Shown here: positions 35,625 through 43,897 of the stretch, piece by piece
Numbering within the stretch: position 1 is the first letter of the stretch
How the letters are laid out: the number at the start of each line of letters is the position of its first letter
Source of the DNA: Pilosibacter fragilis
GTDB taxonomy: Bacteria; Bacillota; Clostridia; Lachnospirales; Lachnospiraceae
DNA: 64,000 nt
Assembly: GCF_032490495.1 (NCBI RefSeq)
Contig: NZ_JAVYJB010000011.1
Location: 44,080-108,079 of the forward strand
Direction of reading: 5' to 3'
Made by a program: the position numbers and the translations under genes
The notes under the pieces: model-generated
Told to the model about the DNA's origin: nothing
The model's input: the letters and a program-made list of their open reading frames with translations, nothing else
Databases searched by the model: none

Positions 35625-35922
35625 GCGGTTATTAGAGCAAAAGGCAGTTGCGCTTCAATATTCGCCGGAAAAGGACACTGCCCCGGTAATCGTTGCTTCC
35701 GGAATGGGATATATGGCAGAAAAGATCACGGAAGCAGCCAGAAAGTCAGGGGTTCCGGTTTATGAGGATGATTCTCTTGCGACTCTTTTAAGCAGATTAC
35801 AGCTGGGAGCGGCTGTGCCGGAAGAATTATATCAGGCGATCATAGAGATCTATATTTACTTTTTAGGATATGTGCCATCACCGGAGGAAAAAGAAAATGA
35901 AGAAAAAGTCGAAAATACCTGA
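35611..35922 (+). CDS. FlhB C-terminal-domain homolog (YlqH/FlhX-like)
   Basis: 103 residues from ATG 35611, about ten bases after AAGGAG. It corresponds to the cytoplasmic C-terminal domain of FlhB alone: APVIVASGMGYMAEKITEAARKSGVPVYEDD, then LQLGAAVPEELYQAIIEIYIYFLG (shown in short parts: GAAVPEELYQAIIEIYIY). The NPTH self-cleavage site is absent, because the fragment starts after it. FlhB-C-like stand-alone proteins can substitute for the cleaved domain in some species. Overlaps the FliK-like gene upstream and the wall-binding protein gene downstream. Confidence 0.88.
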   Translation: MSAFERLLEQKAVALQYSPEKDTAPVIVASGMGYMAEKITEAARKSGVPVYEDDSLATLLSRLQLGAAVPEELYQAIIEIYIYFLGYVPSPEEKENEEKVENT

Positions 35923-37309
35923 CAGAAGATCCAGACACGGACGGGAAATGCTTCTGCTCCTTCTTTCGGGAGTCTTGCTGTTCCAATGGGGAAAGATAGA
36001 TGCTTTTGCGGCGGCAAAAGAGATTAAAACAGTAAATATCCGTGTTACATCCAAGCTGGAAGTAGGCAGCAAGCTTCCGGATATAAAACTGGAAACGACC
36101 ACGGTTTCAGATGGAGAAGTGGCAGTAGATACAAGTGGAGGTAAATACAGCGTTTCCGAGGCCGAATGGACGGATAAAAGCTCCAATGAACTGAAAGCTG
36201 CTGAAGAGCCTCAGATGAAAGTCACCCTGGAACCGGAAGATGTCAGTGAAGATTATTTTGTTTCCAGCTATAAAAAAGCGGATGTAAAGATCAGTGGGGG
36301 CACATTTGTGTCTGCCAGACGAGATGGAGATGAACTGGTAGTTACCCTGCGGGTAAAAGGGATCAAAGGAGACTATGCTGCCCCGGAAGATGCCTGGTGG
36401 AATGAAAAAAGCCTGGGACAGGCGAAATGGGAAAAGCCGGATAACACATCCGGTTATTACGAAGTGCAGCTTTACAGAGGAAAAACGAAAGTTTACAGCG
36501 TCTCCCAGACCAGTGCAACTCAGTATAATTTTTATCCATATATGACAAAAACAGGAGAGTATACCTTTAAGGTACGCACAGTACCGGGAACGGATTCCAA
36601 AAAAAAATATGGTGGAAAAAGCGAATGGATAGAATCCGGGGAGCTTTCCATTACAGACCGGTATGTATCAGATGGTAAAGGACAGCAATCAAAAAATCCT
36701 TCCGCAAAGCGCGGAACCACAGATAAAGTAGGCTGGGTAAAAAAAGGCAATATATGGAATTACAGATTTCCGGATGGCTCTATATGCCGGGGTACATGGC
36801 AGTCGGTCAACGGATACTGGTATTATTTTGATGTCAATGGCACGATGCTCACCGGCTGGCAGAAGATGGCAAATGACCGGTATTACCTGTATGATACCGG
36901 GGAAATGGCAGCCGGATGGGCAAAGATCAATGGACAGTGGTATTATTTCTGGCCATTAACGGAAAATGGGCATACACAGGGAACCATGGCTTATGGAGGC
37001 TGGAAGATCATAGGGGCGGATTATTACTTTTTCAGGGAAGACGGCTCCTTATATACCGGCTGGCTGGAACAGAATGGTTCCTGGTATTACCTAAACACAC
37101 TTGACAACAGCCTTCAGGGAACCATGTTTACCGGCTGGCTGATCCGGGAAGGGAAAACTTATTTCCTGGATGCTGACGGAGTTATGGCTACCGGCTGGTA
37201 TCAGGTTGACGGGAATTGGTATTATTTTTGGCCGGATTCAGGTGAAATGGCAAAAAACCAGTATATCAATGGATTTTATGTTAATGAGGACGGGATCTGG
37301 TACAGGTAA
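35897..37309 (+). CDS. Secreted protein with choline-binding-type wall repeats, first copy
   Basis: 470 residues. The start at ATG 35897 (GGAGGAAAAAGAAA before it) gives a signal peptide with basic n-region and LLLLLSGVLLFQWG core ending near AFA. Residues about 40-280 are beta-rich, perhaps adhesion-like domains (KVTLEPEDVSEDYF, TGEYTFKVRTVPG). Residues about 285-470 hold some eight aromatic wall-binding repeats (GYWYYFDVNGTMLTGW, GQWYYFWPLTENG), the type that bind choline or related wall decorations. Overlaps the previous gene by 26 bases. A paralog follows. It is a surface protein inferred to be expressed with late flagellar genes. Confidence 0.85.
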   Translation: MKKKSKIPDRRSRHGREMLLLLLSGVLLFQWGKIDAFAAAKEIKTVNIRVTSKLEVGSKLPDIKLETTTVSDGEVAVDTSGGKYSVSEAEWTDKSSNELKAAEEPQMKVTLEPEDVSEDYFVSSYKKADVKISGGTFVSARRDGDELVVTLRVKGIKGDYAAPEDAWWNEKSLGQAKWEKPDNTSGYYEVQLYRGKTKVYSVSQTSATQYNFYPYMTKTGEYTFKVRTVPGTDSKKKYGGKSEWIESGELSITDRYVSDGKGQQSKNPSAKRGTTDKVGWVKKGNIWNYRFPDGSICRGTWQSVNGYWYYFDVNGTMLTGWQKMANDRYYLYDTGEMAAGWAKINGQWYYFWPLTENGHTQGTMAYGGWKIIGADYYFFREDGSLYTGWLEQNGSWYYLNTLDNSLQGTMFTGWLIREGKTYFLDADGVMATGWYQVDGNWYYFWPDSGEMAKNQYINGFYVNEDGIWYR

Positions 37310-37328
37310 AGATATGTGAGGAATGGAA

Positions 37329-38582
37329 ATGAAAATGATCAGAAAAATACTCCTTTGTGCCGGAACAGGACTGCTGCTTAGCACAGGAAGCTTACAGTCT
37401 GTGCCAGGGGGAATCTTTCATATGGATACAGCTTATGGGGCAGAGAGCAGCATCATCGAGACCATGAGTATTAAATTTAACACCACTTTTGGAGATCCGG
37501 AGGAAATACCACAGCCCCAGATCACCATCAGCGGATCAGGGGTATCCATTGGGGATATTTATTACAAAACAGAATATGAAAACTGGAAACCTGGTAAAAA
37601 GGTACGGATGGAGATCACTGTGGATGCTGCACAGGGAAAGTATTTCCCTGTGTCCCTTGGACGATCCAAATGCCGTGTGACCGGGGCTGATTTTGTATCG
37701 GCGAAAGCCCTGGATAATACCACCATGCAGGTAAAAGTGAACTATACGCCGGTCACTGTTCTGGGTGACACAGCTTTAGCAGGCTGGAGCTCACATGACT
37801 CAGAAAAGGCAGTGTGGAAGAAGGTAGACTATGCTCCGGGCTATACCCTGACTTTATATGGAAATGATAAAGTGGTGAAACGGATGACAGTTACAGGTAA
37901 CTCTGTCAGCTTAAAGGAGTACATGACAGATCCGGACAAGATCTACTATTATCAGGTAAAAGCGGTCCCGGTTACGGCAGAACAGAAAAAATACTTAAAA
38001 GAAGGGGAATTTATTACATCACAGGAACAGGATATAGATGACAGTGCGGAAGAGGAGAAAGAAAAAGAACATGCAGCATGCGGTACTGGTCCAGGCGTAG
38101 CAGGTTCTCTAAAGGGAGACAACTTTGTTATGCCGGATGGGACTCTGGCAGTCAATACCTGGAAGCTGGTGGGAGGTATATGGTACTACTTTAATGCGGA
38201 AGGAAACCGAACCAGGGGCTGGTTCCAGTATGGTGGAAAATGGTATTATTTCGACGGAAATGGATATATGAAGACCGGATGGGTGAACACAGGAAACGGA
38301 ACATGGTATTACTTAAACCCGGATGGGGATATGAAGACCGGCTGGCTGAACACAGGAAACGGAAAGTGGTATTACTTAAACCCTGATGGAAGTATGAAGA
38401 CCGGATGGGTGAACACAGGAAATGGAAAATGGTATTACTTAAACCCGGATGGGGATATGAAGATCGGCTGGCTGTATGATAAAAATATCTGGTATTATTT
38501 AAATAACGATGGATCTATGGCAGTAAACCGTTCTCAGGATGGCTGGTACCTTGGAGCAGACGGAGCAGGCCGAAAGGAGTAA
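37329..38582 (+). CDS. Secreted protein with choline-binding-type wall repeats, second copy
   Basis: 417 residues from ATG 37329 (37335 also possible); GAGGA lies just upstream. Signal peptide: MKMIRKILLCAGTGLLLST. Middle: beta-rich domain (ITISGSGVSIGDIYYKTEYE, VDYAPGYTLTLYGNDKVVKR). C-terminal 130 residues: at least six wall-binding repeats, three of which are nearly identical 21-residue units encoded by the 63-base tandem repeat at 38271-38459. The same domain order as the preceding gene marks a tandem duplication. Ligand of the repeats is inferred only: choline-like groups. Confidence 0.85.
   Translation: MKMIRKILLCAGTGLLLSTGSLQSVPGGIFHMDTAYGAESSIIETMSIKFNTTFGDPEEIPQPQITISGSGVSIGDIYYKTEYENWKPGKKVRMEITVDAAQGKYFPVSLGRSKCRVTGADFVSAKALDNTTMQVKVNYTPVTVLGDTALAGWSSHDSEKAVWKKVDYAPGYTLTLYGNDKVVKRMTVTGNSVSLKEYMTDPDKIYYYQVKAVPVTAEQKKYLKEGEFITSQEQDIDDSAEEEKEKEHAACGTGPGVAGSLKGDNFVMPDGTLAVNTWKLVGGIWYYFNAEGNRTRGWFQYGGKWYYFDGNGYMKTGWVNTGNGTWYYLNPDGDMKTGWLNTGNGKWYYLNPDGSMKTGWVNTGNGKWYYLNPDGDMKIGWLYDKNIWYYLNNDGSMAVNRSQDGWYLGADGAGRKE
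38271..38459 (+). repeat. 63-base tandem repeat in a wall-binding protein gene
   Basis: Three units of 63 bases (38271-38333, 38334-38396, 38397-38459), differing at a few positions, followed by a diverged fourth. Each encodes MKTGW-type wall-binding repeat. The near identity points to recent duplication or recombination. Confidence 0.95.
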
Positions 38583-38587
38583 GGAAT

Positions 38588-39382
38588 ATGAGTTTAGCAC
38601 CGATAACAGGAGATGGGGGAAAGTTAGCTGCACAGGCAGCGGATCAGACACAGAAGACAACACCGGTCCAGGAATTTCAGGGGATACTGAAAAATGGGCT
38701 GAATGCCATAAAAGAAGATATGGATTCTATTTTCGAAGAAGCTTCTGCTTTATATCAGATCCCTTCTAAACTTCTCAGGGCGGTGGCAAAGGCGGAGTCA
38801 GGGTTTAATCCAAAGGCTGTATCCAAAGCAGGGGCTATGGGCGTGATGCAGCTGATGCCGGGAACAGCCCGTTCTCTTGGAGTAAGCGATCCTTACAATG
38901 CCAGACAAAATATCCTTGGAGGGGCAAAATACTTAAAACAAAATCTGGACCGGTTCGGAGGAGACGTAAGCCTTGCACTGGCAGCTTATAACGCAGGTCC
39001 GAACAGTGTGACCAAATACGGAGGCATCCCACCATATAAAGAAACCCAGAATTATGTAAAAAAGATCATGGCGGATTATACGGGAAACAATACGATCCTG
39101 GCAGGACGTACGGTGAGTACCGGAACATATGGGAAAACATCCGGCAGTACAGCAGTGAGCAGCCTTATCGGAAGCGGCCTTACAGGAAGCAGTCTGACAG
39201 CAGGCAGTCTTTTAGGCAGCTTTGCAGGAAATACAGATCTGTCCGGCGCCGGCAGCCTTGGTACACTTCTGGCAGCAGGAAAGGGAGAGAACCTTTCCGG
39301 GGAAGACTGGTCTAATATGGTGCAGATCCTCCGTCTTCAGATGATGATGAATATGGGTAAGGATACGGGTACGCTGATCTGA
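38588..39382 (+). CDS. Lytic transglycosylase (SLT domain) without signal peptide
   Basis: 264 residues. Residues about 50-160 form an SLT lysozyme-like domain: catalytic Glu in AVAKAESGFNPKAVSKAGAM, GVMQLMPGTARSLGV, and LALAAYNAGPNSVTKYGGIP. The N-terminus (SLAPITGDGGKLAAQAAD) is hydrophilic with no Sec signal, and the C-terminus is Gly/Ser/Thr-rich. Lack of a signal and position just before the flagellin genes suggest export by the flagellar gate as a rod- or filament-associated muramidase, comparable to the role of FlgJ (inference). Starts five bases after the wall-binding gene. Confidence 0.88.
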   Translation: MSLAPITGDGGKLAAQAADQTQKTTPVQEFQGILKNGLNAIKEDMDSIFEEASALYQIPSKLLRAVAKAESGFNPKAVSKAGAMGVMQLMPGTARSLGVSDPYNARQNILGGAKYLKQNLDRFGGDVSLALAAYNAGPNSVTKYGGIPPYKETQNYVKKIMADYTGNNTILAGRTVSTGTYGKTSGSTAVSSLIGSGLTGSSLTAGSLLGSFAGNTDLSGAGSLGTLLAAGKGENLSGEDWSNMVQILRLQMMMNMGKDTGTLI

Positions 39383-39446
39383 CAGACAGATACCGGATTG
39401 CTGCGTGCTTTGCACTCCCGCAATTCCGGCCTTTTGACCCTGGTAT

Positions 39447-39473
39447 CAATAAAATAAGGCATTTTGCCGATAA
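39447..39473 (+). promoter_or_regulatory. Sigma-28-type promoter for the minor flagellin gene
   Basis: CAAT (39447-39450) in the -35 place, 15 bases, GCCGATAA (39466-39473), the perfect -10 consensus. The CAAT is followed by AAAA, so the weaker -35 may still fit. About 60 bases before the ATG at 39534. Confidence 0.7.
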
Positions 39474-39533
39474 TAAAAACAAATGGTTATTTGATGATAT
39501 TCTCATAGAAGATACAAAGGAAGGTGAAACATC

Positions 39534-40394
39534 ATGCAGGTGCAGAATAACATAGCATCCATAAATGCTGCCAGAAATCAGGGGATCGAAACAGGAAAGC
39601 TGAAAAAGTCCCTTGAAAAGCTGTCTTCCGGCTTTCGGATCGTCCGGGCGGGAGATGATGCAGCTGGACTGGCGATTTCGGAAGGTATGCGCAGCAGGAT
39701 CAACAGCCTGAACCAGGCGATGAGAAACATTGATGACGGCATCGGACTTACCAATGTAGGAGATGGCGCTTTGACAGAGGTCCATTCCATGCTCCAGAGA
39801 CTGAAGACTCTGGCTTTAAAATCTGCAAATGGAACTTACGATCAATCCAACAGGGAAACCTTGAACATGGAAAGAGACCAGATCCTTGAGGAGATTGACA
39901 GGATTGGTTCTACCACTAAATTTGGAGAAATCTCCCTGTTTTCCAGGGCAGATGCCAATGCAATTACACCGGGCTGGCAGCCGCCAGAGCTGGACGATAC
40001 GATCCCGCTCCAGATCGGCGGTTCTACTCAGGATGGAGAAGTTCTGGATGTAGAACGCTATTATATAGGAAGCAAGGAACTACAGCTGGATCAGACAAAT
40101 TTTTCCACTGTAGAAAAGGGACAAAAATCTGTGGAATACATTGAAAACGCGATAGAGGCTGTTTCTAAAGTCAGGGCATCCTTTGGAGCTGCTTATATGC
40201 ATCTGGATCACACCCACAATAATTTAAGCGTTACAAGTGAAAACATGCAGGCGGCAGAAAGTCAGATCCGTGATACCAATATGGCAGAGGAGATCACGAA
40301 ATATACCAGCAGTAACATCGTCCTACAGTCCTCTAATATGATGCTTACAAATGCAAATAATCTCCCTCAGACCATACTTGAACTTTTAAAATAA
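39534..40394 (+). CDS. Flagellin, minor/divergent copy
   Basis: 286 residues. N-terminal VQNNIASINAARNQGIETG, LEKLSSGFRIVRAGDDAAGL and C-terminal ENMQAAESQIRDTNMAEEIT are the conserved D0/D1 halves. The middle (about 115-180) is Pro/Asp-rich, unlike the second flagellin. Contains LQRLKTLALKSANGT in the D1 region. The different N-terminus and own promoter suggest a minor filament or junction subunit. GAAAGGTGAAAC is the weak ribosome site. Last residues TILELLK are shorter than usual. Confidence 0.92.
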   Translation: MQVQNNIASINAARNQGIETGKLKKSLEKLSSGFRIVRAGDDAAGLAISEGMRSRINSLNQAMRNIDDGIGLTNVGDGALTEVHSMLQRLKTLALKSANGTYDQSNRETLNMERDQILEEIDRIGSTTKFGEISLFSRADANAITPGWQPPELDDTIPLQIGGSTQDGEVLDVERYYIGSKELQLDQTNFSTVEKGQKSVEYIENAIEAVSKVRASFGAAYMHLDHTHNNLSVTSENMQAAESQIRDTNMAEEITKYTSSNIVLQSSNMMLTNANNLPQTILELLK

Positions 40395-40420
40395 AAATGA
40401 AAGAAATAATGAAAAACAGG

Positions 40421-40441
40421 CTTATGTTTTTTTAACATAAG
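40421..40441. repeat. Perfect palindrome overlapping the major flagellin promoter
   Basis: CTTATGTT, five T, AACATAAG. It covers the -35 element and spacer of the promoter at 40422-40448. It could be a terminator for the upstream flagellin or an operator. Confidence 0.7.
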
Positions 40442-40448
40442 ACGATAT
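40422..40448 (+). promoter_or_regulatory. Sigma-28-type promoter for major flagellin
   Basis: TTAT (40422-40425), 15 bases, GACGATAT (40441-40448). The -10 differs from GCCGATAA at two positions. The transcript would start near 40455 and carry a leader of about 100 bases before the ATG at 40559. Confidence 0.7.
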
Positions 40449-40508
40449 ATATATATGAAAAGAAAATTCTGCTGTTCCAGAAAGGGCCCTTGGGACAATA
40501 GAAGACAG

Positions 40509-40550
40509 AGGAAAGGAGTCCACTGCCATATTTTCTTTTATAAAAGGAGG
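40509..40550 (+). promoter_or_regulatory. Candidate CsrA-binding sites in the flagellin leader
   Basis: AGGA and AAAGGAG at 40509-40518 and AAAAGGAGG, the ribosome site, at 40542-40550. GGA motifs, one overlapping the ribosome site, are the arrangement CsrA uses to block flagellin translation in Bacillus. fliW and csrA are encoded at 29.0-29.7 kb. Confidence 0.55.
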
Positions 40551-40558
40551 AATTCATT

Positions 40559-41383
40559 ATGGTAATTCAGCATAATATTGCAGCGATCAATTCTTACAGA
40601 AACTTAAGTACCAACCAGAGTGCACTGAGCAAAAACTTAGAGAAGCTGTCTTCCGGTTACAAGATCAACCGTGCAGGCGATGATGCAGCAGGTCTGGCTA
40701 TTTCCGAGACAATGCGTTCCCAGATCAATGGTTTAAACCAGGCTGTAAACAACGCAAACGATGCGATCGGTCTGATCCAGACAGCAGAAGGTGCTATGAC
40801 AGAGACTCACTCCATGCTTCAGCGTATGAAGACTCTGACTACCCAGGCAGCAAATGGTACTTATACCAAAACTGCAAGAACCAACATCAAGGCTGAGATT
40901 GATGCACTGAATAAAGAAATTACCCGTATCGCTACTACTACAGAGTTCAACGGTGAGAAACCTTTAAATCCTAAGGCTAAGAATACGAACCTGACTTTCT
41001 TCATCGGTGCTTCTGCAGCTACAGCCAACGCAATGACTGTTGCACAGCAGACTATGACAGCTAAAGAATTAAAGGTTGACGGTATTCTGGTAGATACCAC
41101 AACTAATGCATTCAAAGCAATGGCATCTGTAGATGCTGCAATTGAGACAGTATCTACTTACCGTGCAACCCTTGGTGCTGCCCAGAACCGTCTGGAGCAT
41201 ACGGTAAACAACCTGAAGGTTACTTCTGAAAATATTACATCAGCGGAAAGCCGTATCCGTGATACAGATATGGCAGATGAGATCACAGCTTATACAAAGA
41301 ACAACATTCTTTTACAGGCTGCTCAGTCTATGCTTTCCCAGTCCAACGCTATGCCTCAGGGTGTATTAAGTATGCTGCAGTAA
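40559..41383 (+). CDS. fliC: Major flagellin FliC/Hag
   Basis: 274 residues, typical of small Clostridia flagellins that lack the outer D2/D3 domains. N-terminus VIQHNIAAINSYRNLSTNQS, LEKLSSGYKINRAGDDAAGL and C-terminus NITSAESRIRDTDMADEITA are conserved. The D1 helix LQRMKTLTTQAANGT resembles the region recognised by TLR5. Strong ribosome site AAAGGAGG seven to eight bases before the ATG, own promoter and a strong terminator indicate a highly expressed single gene. The codon choice looks more biased than in neighbours. Confidence 0.96.
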   Translation: MVIQHNIAAINSYRNLSTNQSALSKNLEKLSSGYKINRAGDDAAGLAISETMRSQINGLNQAVNNANDAIGLIQTAEGAMTETHSMLQRMKTLTTQAANGTYTKTARTNIKAEIDALNKEITRIATTTEFNGEKPLNPKAKNTNLTFFIGASAATANAMTVAQQTMTAKELKVDGILVDTTTNAFKAMASVDAAIETVSTYRATLGAAQNRLEHTVNNLKVTSENITSAESRIRDTDMADEITAYTKNNILLQAAQSMLSQSNAMPQGVLSMLQ

Positions 41384-41408
41384 TCTTGAAATTGATTCTG
41401 CATCTTTT

Positions 41409-41441
41409 AGGGGATCTGCTTTGCGCAGATCCTCTTTTTTT
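41409..41441 (+). terminator. Rho-independent terminator after fliC
   Basis: AGGGGATCTGC and GCAGATCCTCT pair (11 base pairs with one G-T) around a five-base loop, followed by seven T. A classic strong terminator 25 bases after the flagellin stop. Confidence 0.92.
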
Positions 41442-41450
41442 AAATATGTC

Positions 41451-41583
41451 GTAACTATTCAGTACCTTCATAGTTACGTGCAAAAATCCATTCCAGATCA
41501 GCTTCGCTGATGGGATTTTTGCCTTCCAGCCTATGTTTTCTTACGGTCAGCGCAGCAAGTGCGCAGACCTACTGAACAGTTAC
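41451..41583. repeat. Palindromic MITE-like intergenic element
   Basis: 133 bases bounded by 14-base inverted ends: gtaactattcagta (41451-41464) and tactgaacagttac (41570-41583), one mismatch. Inside are a second inverted pair GCAAAAATCC (41480-41489) with GGATTTTTGC, a CAGC-GCTG hairpin, and a GCGCA-TGCGC hairpin. No coding frame of note. It looks like a non-autonomous mobile or REP-type repeat. Confidence 0.6.
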
Positions 41584-41618
41584 CATATGTCCTTTAGAAC
41601 TTAAAAAGAAGGTAACCG

Positions 41619-42947
41619 ATGATGAAAAAAACCATATCACAGTGTATGATCGTGAAAAATGAAGAAAAAAATATCCGCCGTGCCCTTTCCTGGGGGAAGG
41701 ATATCATGTGTGAACAGATCGTGGTAGATACAGGAAGCAGTGACCGTACTGTGGAGATTGCCAGGGAAATGGGGGCAAAGATATTTTTCTTCCCATGGAT
41801 CAATGATTTTGCTGCTGCCAAAAATTTTGCCATTGACCAGGCAAAAGGAGACTGGATCGCCTTTCTTGACGCGGATGAAAGCTTTACTCCGGAGGATGCA
41901 GCGAAGATTCCGGAGATATTGGAATATGTGGGAGACGATGTAGACGGCCTTCTTACAGGGATCGTAGATCTGGATGAAAATAACCATATCACAAGCGGCG
42001 GCACCATGATCCGATTCTTTGTAAACCGGCCGGAGCTGCGCTATGTAGGAAAAATACATGAACACCTGGTCAGAAAAGGAGAATCCGGACTGCATCTGAC
42101 CGATGCTACAAAGCAGCTGGCTTTCCTCCATACCGGTTACCAGGAACAGGAGAAGAAGGATAAGTCCAAATTTGAAAGAAATCTGAACATCATCCTGGAG
42201 ATCCTGAAGCAGGAGCCTGAAAACTGTGATTATCTTGGATATCTGGGAGATACCTATTCTTCAGACGGAAAAAATGAAGAAGCAAGGGATGCATACAAAA
42301 AGGCGGTGGCAGCCATGCCGGAAAAACTGGGGGTATATGATCAGCGAAGTTCTTATACCTATACAAACCTGTTAAGGGTCTCCCAGTGCCTGAACGCACC
42401 GGAAGCCGAGGTGGAAGCTATTTACAAAGAAGCGGTGGAAAAGCTTCCGAAAGAGCCTGATTTTGACTGTGTTATGGGGGACTGGTACTGGAGAAAGGGG
42501 CAATATGAAAAAGCGGTACAGATGTATGAACTGGCTATAGCAAAGCTGGAAACCTATGGAACAGTGAACAGGGGGATCATTACCACTTCCATGCTGATCC
42601 AGATGTATGAGTGTCTGGGAGAAGGCTGCAGAAGGCTGGGAGATTACCAGAAAGCGGTCCGCTATTGTGTGATCGTACTGAATACTGACCACAAAGATAT
42701 GAATGCGCTGCTGACTCTGATCAACTGTTTTACAGAGAGCAATGTCAGCGCAGAAGAGGTAGTTCAGTTTTTAGGGAAGATTTATGATTATTCTGATATA
42801 AAAGACAAGGTGATCCTTCTGCGGGTGGCTATGGCGATGGGCAGAAAGGATCTGGAGCGGATGTTCAGGGGAATCCTCCTTCCTCAGGAGAGGGAAGAGT
42901 TTGATGCAGCCATGGAAACGGCCCAGAGCGGGGCACCGCTGTCATAG
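41619..42947 (+). CDS. Family 2 glycosyltransferase with TPR-like C-terminal half
   Basis: 442 residues. Residues 1-220: GT2 fold with MIVKNEEKNIRRAL, VVDTGSSDRTVEIA and the D-x-D-type FLDADESF metal site. Residues about 220-420: helical repeats of TPR type (EARDAYKKAVAAMPEKLGVY, GQYEKAVQMYELAIAKLETY). Such proteins modify peptides or cell-surface polymers; the location beside fliC makes flagellin glycosylation possible (inference). Start ATG 41619 or 41622 after GAAGGTAACCG. Its last 64 bases overlap the opposite-strand peptidase gene. Confidence 0.85.
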   Translation: MMKKTISQCMIVKNEEKNIRRALSWGKDIMCEQIVVDTGSSDRTVEIAREMGAKIFFFPWINDFAAAKNFAIDQAKGDWIAFLDADESFTPEDAAKIPEILEYVGDDVDGLLTGIVDLDENNHITSGGTMIRFFVNRPELRYVGKIHEHLVRKGESGLHLTDATKQLAFLHTGYQEQEKKDKSKFERNLNIILEILKQEPENCDYLGYLGDTYSSDGKNEEARDAYKKAVAAMPEKLGVYDQRSSYTYTNLLRVSQCLNAPEAEVEAIYKEAVEKLPKEPDFDCVMGDWYWRKGQYEKAVQMYELAIAKLETYGTVNRGIITTSMLIQMYECLGEGCRRLGDYQKAVRYCVIVLNTDHKDMNALLTLINCFTESNVSAEEVVQFLGKIYDYSDIKDKVILLRVAMAMGRKDLERMFRGILLPQEREEFDAAMETAQSGAPLS

Positions 42948-43873
42948 ACTTTTTTCAACTCTTCCATGAGAAGAGGAAGCTCCCATTCGCAGGTGCTGTT
43001 ATCAAAGCTGTTAGGATCTGCGATAGAAACATTTCCGTCAGGAAGGAGTTTTGTGATCAGGACAAAGTGACCGTTTTGCGTCAGGCTTCCCTTACCCATA
43101 AGGGCGACCAGGATATGACCGGAAGAAAGAAGGGAAGCCGCGTTCTGGGGCGAATGGTCTGTTACAGATTCTACCTGAAAGCCATAGGCAGTAAGGACAG
43201 ATGGGATCAGACTGTGATAGGAGCCGCTCTGGGGGGCATAATAGCCATTGGCAGCAGACCAGTCTGCGATCGTTACCGGGGTAATGGCTTCTCCGTCATT
43301 TGTGAAGCTGGAGATGAGCATGGCTGCAGCAGTAGGACCACATCCATACTGCTGCATGGGATCTGAACCGCCGTAGAGATAACTGCTCCAGCGGGTATCT
43401 CCCTGATTATAGTAGAACATCGGTCCCATACTGGTATCCAGGATGGCAGCATCATAAGAATTGCCATCTGATCCCGGCTTTGCCTCCATATGCAGGTTTT
43501 CTGCTTTTCCAAGGATCACAGGAGATGTATTTGCAGTCACAGAAGATGTATCTGGGATCCCCTGTGTCCTGGAAGTATCCTCTGAAAGCTCTGTTTGTTT
43601 TTGGATTTTTGGTTCTGGCTGGGTCTGCTTTTTAAGAAAGTCTTCCAGTTCATGAAATTTCTGGCTACTGGCAGTCTGTACAAAGGAAATACCGGATCGT
43701 GCGTCTTTTATGACCTGGGAAGAAAAGCCTGGGCAAAAATAAAAGCTCAGGCTGGCAGTGATCACCGAAACTGTACCGGTAATGGAAAGTTGGATCATCG
43801 TTTTCGCAAGTTGGAACTGTTTCAAGGTTTTATTTATCTGTTTTTTTTGATTCTTTAAAGTTCTATCTTTCAT
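42884..43873 (-). CDS. Membrane-anchored C39-like peptidase
   Basis: 329 residues. One N-terminal membrane helix (about 28-48) orients the rest outside the cell. The C-terminal 190 residues match the papain-like C39_2 family: Cys in QQYGCGPTAAAMLI, His in NGHFVLITKL and Asp/Asn in VSIADPNS. The family cleaves peptides, but substrates are unknown. It is the last gene of the cheA operon, 24 bases after cheB, an unusual companion for chemotaxis genes. Its 3' end overlaps the convergent glycosyltransferase gene by 64 bases. Confidence 0.82.
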   Translation of the reverse strand: MKDRTLKNQKKQINKTLKQFQLAKTMIQLSITGTVSVITASLSFYFCPGFSSQVIKDARSGISFVQTASSQKFHELEDFLKKQTQPEPKIQKQTELSEDTSRTQGIPDTSSVTANTSPVILGKAENLHMEAKPGSDGNSYDAAILDTSMGPMFYYNQGDTRWSSYLYGGSDPMQQYGCGPTAAAMLISSFTNDGEAITPVTIADWSAANGYYAPQSGSYHSLIPSVLTAYGFQVESVTDHSPQNAASLLSSGHILVALMGKGSLTQNGHFVLITKLLPDGNVSIADPNSFDNSTCEWELPLLMEELKKVYDSGAPLWAVSMAASNSSLS

Positions 43874-43897
43874 TTTTATCCATTTATTTCTTATCCG

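Noticed and set aside
38271..38459. Regular 63-base repeats suggesting a CRISPR array
   Set aside because: Units are contiguous, in frame and encode wall-binding repeats; no spacers.
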